In this document: positions 60,695-64,000 of the stretch, one piece after another | Layout: each line of letters opens with the position of its first letter | How positions within the stretch are numbered: the stretch's first letter is position 1 | DNA from: CAVYXZ01 sp965223835 | Lineage (GTDB): Bacteria; Chloroflexota; Anaerolineae; Aggregatilineales; Phototrophicaceae | Assembly (NCBI GenBank): GCA_965223835.1 | Contig: CBDCXQ010000001.1 | Coordinates: 2,480,001 to 2,544,000, forward strand | Length of the DNA stretch: 64,000 nt | Direction: 5' to 3' | Notes under the pieces: model-generated | Seen by the model: only the letters and a program-made list of their open reading frames with translations | Databases searched by the model: none | What the model was told of the DNA's origin: nothing | Translations under genes and position numbers: made by a program

Positions 60695-63091
60695 TCACTC
60701 ATATGCCAGGGCTTCGCGCACACTAATCTGTGAAGCGCGTTGTGCTGGCATGAGGCTGGCAGTGCCGGAGATAAGTGTAATAATCAAGAACCACGCTAGC
60801 GGTCCTTCAGTCGTTGGCGTAAAGGGCAACGGGCGATTTGCCAACACTTCACCCAGCACGTTCCCAAACATGATACTACCGGGCGTACTCAACGGCAGCG
60901 CAATAATCGCACTCAAGAAGCCAATCAGCACGCCTTCTAAGATAAACATCTGACGGATCGTGTTGGTTGAAGCGCCCACCGCGCGCATGACGCCAATTTC
61001 GCGCGTGCGTTCCAATACATTTAGACTCATCGTACCGGCCAACCCCAGGCCGCCGACTGCCGCGACGATAATTGCCATCCCGATCAAGATAGAGATCAAT
61101 ATATCAAAGCCGCCGAACGTATCTTGCTCCAACTCAGCGCGGGTCACGATGCGGGCTACCCCGATATTACGCAAATCAAAAAACCGACTGAGCGCATCCC
61201 CGGCCAGCATCTGGGATACATCGTCATGCAAACGGGTTTCCATGACCAGGGTCGGCGTCACATTTGGAAATTTCTGGAAATGAGTCAGGTCATCATAATG
61301 AGTATACGCCGCTGGATTGGATGAAATTAGAATCCCAACGACATTCCAGTCGTCTTCCTCGCCATTGAGTTCCAGCGTAATCGTATCGCCCAATTCAATG
61401 TCAGGTTCGTCACTCAACAAGTCGGTCGTGATCACAATGTTATTCTGACCCAGGCGCAGCGGCATTTGTAGCCAGCGGCCCTCGATTATTGGCGGATCCA
61501 CAAAGGTCGAATCATAGGGCAAGCCAATGACCGGAAATGTGCCGCCTTTTGTCGCATCTGGTCGAATGCGTTGCACCGTTGCCCGTGCCCAGCCCTCAGC
61601 TTGCTCAATGCCAGGTATCTGCTCCAGCCGTCGCTCCATACCATCACGGTCATACAGTCCAGCCAGAAACACCTGGACATCAAAGTTGGACATGCGCAAC
61701 TGGTCCGCAACATCGACCAGCAACGCAGTGCGCACATTCATAATGCTCATAAACAACGCCCCGGCAACGGTCAGTGTAATCAACGTCATAGCCAACCGAA
61801 TCTTGCGTCGAAATGTATTGCGCACCGAAACCAATATGGGTCGCGACAGGCCACGAATTTGGGCCAACAGCATATCCAGAACGCCACTACGTCCTTGTAC
61901 CGCATAATCGGAAATCGCGTCAGCCGCCGTCATACTCGTTCCGTTAAGAATCGGAACCAGTGCCGACACGATTGGCGATACAATTGCGACTGCAATCTGC
62001 AAAACTAAAATGTCGAATGGCAAATGAAAATTACGAATATCGAAATTCAGAAAACTGGACATCACATCAACCAACAGAAAGCGCCCCAACGCCATGCTGG
62101 CCGGAATCGCAATCATCAGCGCGATTAAGCCTAGAAAGATCACCATCACCAAATAGACGCTAATAATCTGCGGTCGTGAGGCCCCAATTACTTTCATTAT
62201 GCCAATTTGCCGTTTTTGTTGGGCCAGCAACCCGGAGATTGTATTGACAACTAGAAAGCCGCTGAGCAAAAGTGATACCAGACCGACGATAATCAATATT
62301 GTGCTGATGCCATCCATCACATCTGCCGCCCAATGTTGGTCGGCTTCACGAACATTGACTGCGTTCACCGTCGTACCCCGACGCTTTAGATCTTCCTGAA
62401 TATCATTAGCAATATGTGTCAGGGTGTCTAGCGATGATTGCGGACTAGAAGCCAGGTAGTCAGGATCAATGCGCAGTTCGACCTGGTTAAAAATGGCCGG
62501 CAGATTGAGCGTCCGCAGTGTGCGCAACGTAACATAGCCAGTAAGCTGACTCTGGATCGTTCCGGGAACCGCATTCAGATCATGAACAGTACCAGTAAAT
62601 TGCAATTCATACCGGCGACCATCAATCATTTCCAAAACGACCAGATCATCAATCTCTAAATTCGTCAATCCCACCGAGCTACGTTCAATTAAGATCGCAT
62701 CACGCTCCGGCGGCCAGGCCCCGGCTTCAGGATAGATAACACCGATGTCAATCGCCTCGAAATCCTCATAGGCGATCAGAGTCAAATTATGAGTGCTTTC
62801 GGCTTCAATGACCTTGGCACTGTAAACAATACGCCCCTGCGCCCCGATTACATGGTCCTGCCGCGCCATCCAATTGACAAGGTGCTCGTCAAACGGTGGT
62901 AGACTCATGATAATGTGCGACGAATTGGTCTCACGATATTGCCCATTCAATTCATCGCTGCCGACGACGCGCGCAATAAACAACCCGCCAAACGCAAATA
63001 CGCCAATGGCGATCGACAAAATGACCAGCACAGTACGGCTCTTGTTGTCCCAGATGTCACGAACGACTTTGCGCCAGCGTGGACTGAACAT
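60695..63091 (-). CDS. ABC transporter permease, FtsX/MacB type
   Basis: 798 residues with two FtsX-type cores. N-terminal span (VLVILSIAIGVFAFGGLFIA), a large outside domain, three spans around residues 255-360, a fourth near 410 and a second outside domain, and the final three spans after about residue 650 (ILIGMAIIVAAVGGLGLAGT, LERTREIGVMRAVGAS). Repeated IGVMRAVGAS/IGIMKVIGAS motifs mark the FtsX domain in both halves. Partner of the ATPase gene, which ends at the same base. Probably an exporter of lipids or peptides. Confidence 0.9.
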   Translation of the reverse strand: MFSPRWRKVVRDIWDNKSRTVLVILSIAIGVFAFGGLFIARVVGSDELNGQYRETNSSHIIMSLPPFDEHLVNWMARQDHVIGAQGRIVYSAKVIEAESTHNLTLIAYEDFEAIDIGVIYPEAGAWPPERDAILIERSSVGLTNLEIDDLVVLEMIDGRRYELQFTGTVHDLNAVPGTIQSQLTGYVTLRTLRTLNLPAIFNQVELRIDPDYLASSPQSSLDTLTHIANDIQEDLKRRGTTVNAVNVREADQHWAADVMDGISTILIIVGLVSLLLSGFLVVNTISGLLAQQKRQIGIMKVIGASRPQIISVYLVMVIFLGLIALMIAIPASMALGRFLLVDVMSSFLNFDIRNFHLPFDILVLQIAVAIVSPIVSALVPILNGTSMTAADAISDYAVQGRSGVLDMLLAQIRGLSRPILVSVRNTFRRKIRLAMTLITLTVAGALFMSIMNVRTALLVDVADQLRMSNFDVQVFLAGLYDRDGMERRLEQIPGIEQAEGWARATVQRIRPDATKGGTFPVIGLPYDSTFVDPPIIEGRWLQMPLRLGQNNIVITTDLLSDEPDIELGDTITLELNGEEDDWNVVGILISSNPAAYTHYDDLTHFQKFPNVTPTLVMETRLHDDVSQMLAGDALSRFFDLRNIGVARIVTRAELEQDTFGGFDILISILIGMAIIVAAVGGLGLAGTMSLNVLERTREIGVMRAVGASTNTIRQMFILEGVLIGFLSAIIALPLSTPGSIMFGNVLGEVLANRPLPFTPTTEGPLAWFLIITLISGTASLMPAQRASQISVREALAYE

Positions 63092-64000
63092 TACGCGCCC
63101 ACTTCCTCAGCAATCCGTGAACTGCGCTGTTGTACCGTTAACTGCAAGGCGTCGCGTGTCGCTTCCGATTCATTCAGCAATTCCCAGAAGGCATCTGGTT
63201 CCAGCATAATCACCTCAACCGGATTATCGCGCGCAGCCCGCACGCTTGCTTGACGAGTCACACCGTTCAATAACGCGATTTCACCAAAATATTGCCCCGG
63301 CTGCAACGCTTCTACATAAATCTCACGGCCATCTGGACGATGCAGGTAAACATGTGCCTCACCGCCAGCCAGAATATAAAAATTATCAGGTTCAGCATCC
63401 TGCCGAATGATCGGTTCGCCAGGCGCATAAGCGCGACTTTTGAGCTGGCGCGTTACTTTGACTAACTGTTCCTGAGTCAGCATCGGCAACGCCTTTACCA
63501 ACCACTCGTTAACGATTTCTCCATCAGCAATAACAACGGTCCGATTCATACGCCTGGCAAGGTCATCATCATGCGTCACCATCAGGAACGTTTTGCCCTC
63601 AGCCACCAGTTTTTCAAACAGTTTAAAGACCTGCTGCGCGGTCTTAGAATCCAGATTCCCTGTGGGTTCATCGGCCATAATCATCGGTGGATCATTTGCC
63701 AATGCCCGCGCAATTGCGACCCGTTGTTGCTGGCCGCCGGAGATCATAGTTGGCAGTTTTCTGGCTTGCTCCCCAACATCCATGAGTTCCAACAGATGCA
63801 TGGCACGTTCAATCCGCTCACGTGGCGTATACATGTTGCAGAAATCCATTGGCAGCATCACGTTTTCGATCACGGTCAACGTCGGCAGCAGCTGAAAAAA
63901 CTGAAAAATCACACCCTGATTACGACCCCGCCACCGCGCCATCTGCCCTTCATCAAACTTATGAATTCCAGTTTGATTGATATAGATCTCACCCGATGTC
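63091..64000 (-). CDS. ABC ATPase fused to cyclic-nucleotide-binding domain (partial)
   Basis: Truncated by the right edge at its 5' end (Walker A is outside). Visible are Q-loop GVIFQFFQLLPTLT, signature ISGGQQQRVAIARAL, Walker B MIMADEPTGNLD and the H-loop VTHDDDLA, in the MacB/LolD style. After about residue 170 of the visible part, a cNMP-binding domain follows (IIRQDAEPDNFYILAGGEA, PGQYFGEIALLNGVTRQASV), which could make export responsive to a cyclic nucleotide. It ends at the first base of the FtsX-type permease gene. The frame is open from the edge; an internal ATG at 63942 is not the start. Confidence 0.9.
   Translation of the reverse strand, partial: TSGEIYINQTGIHKFDEGQMARWRGRNQGVIFQFFQLLPTLTVIENVMLPMDFCNMYTPRERIERAMHLLELMDVGEQARKLPTMISGGQQQRVAIARALANDPPMIMADEPTGNLDSKTAQQVFKLFEKLVAEGKTFLMVTHDDDLARRMNRTVVIADGEIVNEWLVKALPMLTQEQLVKVTRQLKSRAYAPGEPIIRQDAEPDNFYILAGGEAHVYLHRPDGREIYVEALQPGQYFGEIALLNGVTRQASVRAARDNPVEVIMLEPDAFWELLNESEATRDALQLTVQQRSSRIAEEVGA

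Noticed and set aside
1..64000. tRNA, rRNA, CRISPR or insertion sequence
   Set aside because: Checked the intergenic gaps for tRNA-like cloverleaf ends, spaced direct repeats and terminal inverted repeats; none was convincing. A tRNA scan or CRISPR finder would settle this.

Overview
The window looks like a chromosomal segment of a Chloroflexota bacterium, probably Anaerolineae-like. This is inferred from family content and not from a marker-gene tree. Supporting signs are a class I lysyl-tRNA synthetase, a polyphosphate glucokinase, a giant TIR/WD40 protein with alanine-rich repeats, an FtsX-type ABC exporter whose ATPase carries a cyclic-nucleotide-binding domain, and a Ser/Thr kinase-ATPase-TPR giant. 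Coding density is high and the largest gap without a gene is about 270 bases. I see no rRNA, tRNA, CRISPR array, transposase or phage gene.

Layout. 1-1830: thiamine uptake genes thiB-thiP (reverse strand) behind a TPP riboswitch with its own terminator. 1834-3390: orphan CoA-transferase subunit, YjbR-like protein and cupin. 3458-7242: S41 protease, unknown protein, MFS transporter and polyphosphate glucokinase. 7279-10935: class I LysRS fused to a B3/B4 domain, and ornithine aminotransferase. 11137-13493: gamma-glutamyltransferase, thioredoxin-like ferredoxin and a small unknown protein. 13555-15991: two-component system. 16045-18942: NrtR-like regulator, nicotinamidase-like hydrolase, mtnA and an unknown. 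19017-23294: TIR-TM-coiled coil-WD40-SH3 protein.

23299-30435 is a carbohydrate locus: a CUT1 ABC importer (binding protein, two permeases), a separate ATPase, beta-phosphoglucomutase, a PHP phosphoesterase and a frameshifted haloacid dehalogenase. 31013-35890 holds the kinase-ATPase-TPR giant and a tightly linked cytochrome P450. 35885-40872 holds an SH3-SGNH hydrolase that seems to start on ATT, an acid-sugar kinase (DUF1537), rpmB, a SAF-domain dehydrogenase and a cyclase-family hydrolase.

40938-46385 is the most unusual block. It is a five-gene overlapping operon with an ECF sigma factor behind a recognisable ECF-type promoter, a membrane protein that may be its anti-sigma factor, a secreted alpha/beta hydrolase fused to a multi-spanning membrane domain, an ABC-2 permease and an ABC ATPase. 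It is followed by a UbiA-family gene and a methylmalonyl-CoA mutase operon (mutA, mutB, meaB). 52811-60677 is a catabolic locus (PIG-L deacetylase, GH4 glycosidase, PfkB kinase, LacI regulator, sulfatase, a 460-residue unknown protein, a PhyH-type dioxygenase). The window ends in an FtsX/ATPase-cNMP ABC exporter cut by the right edge.
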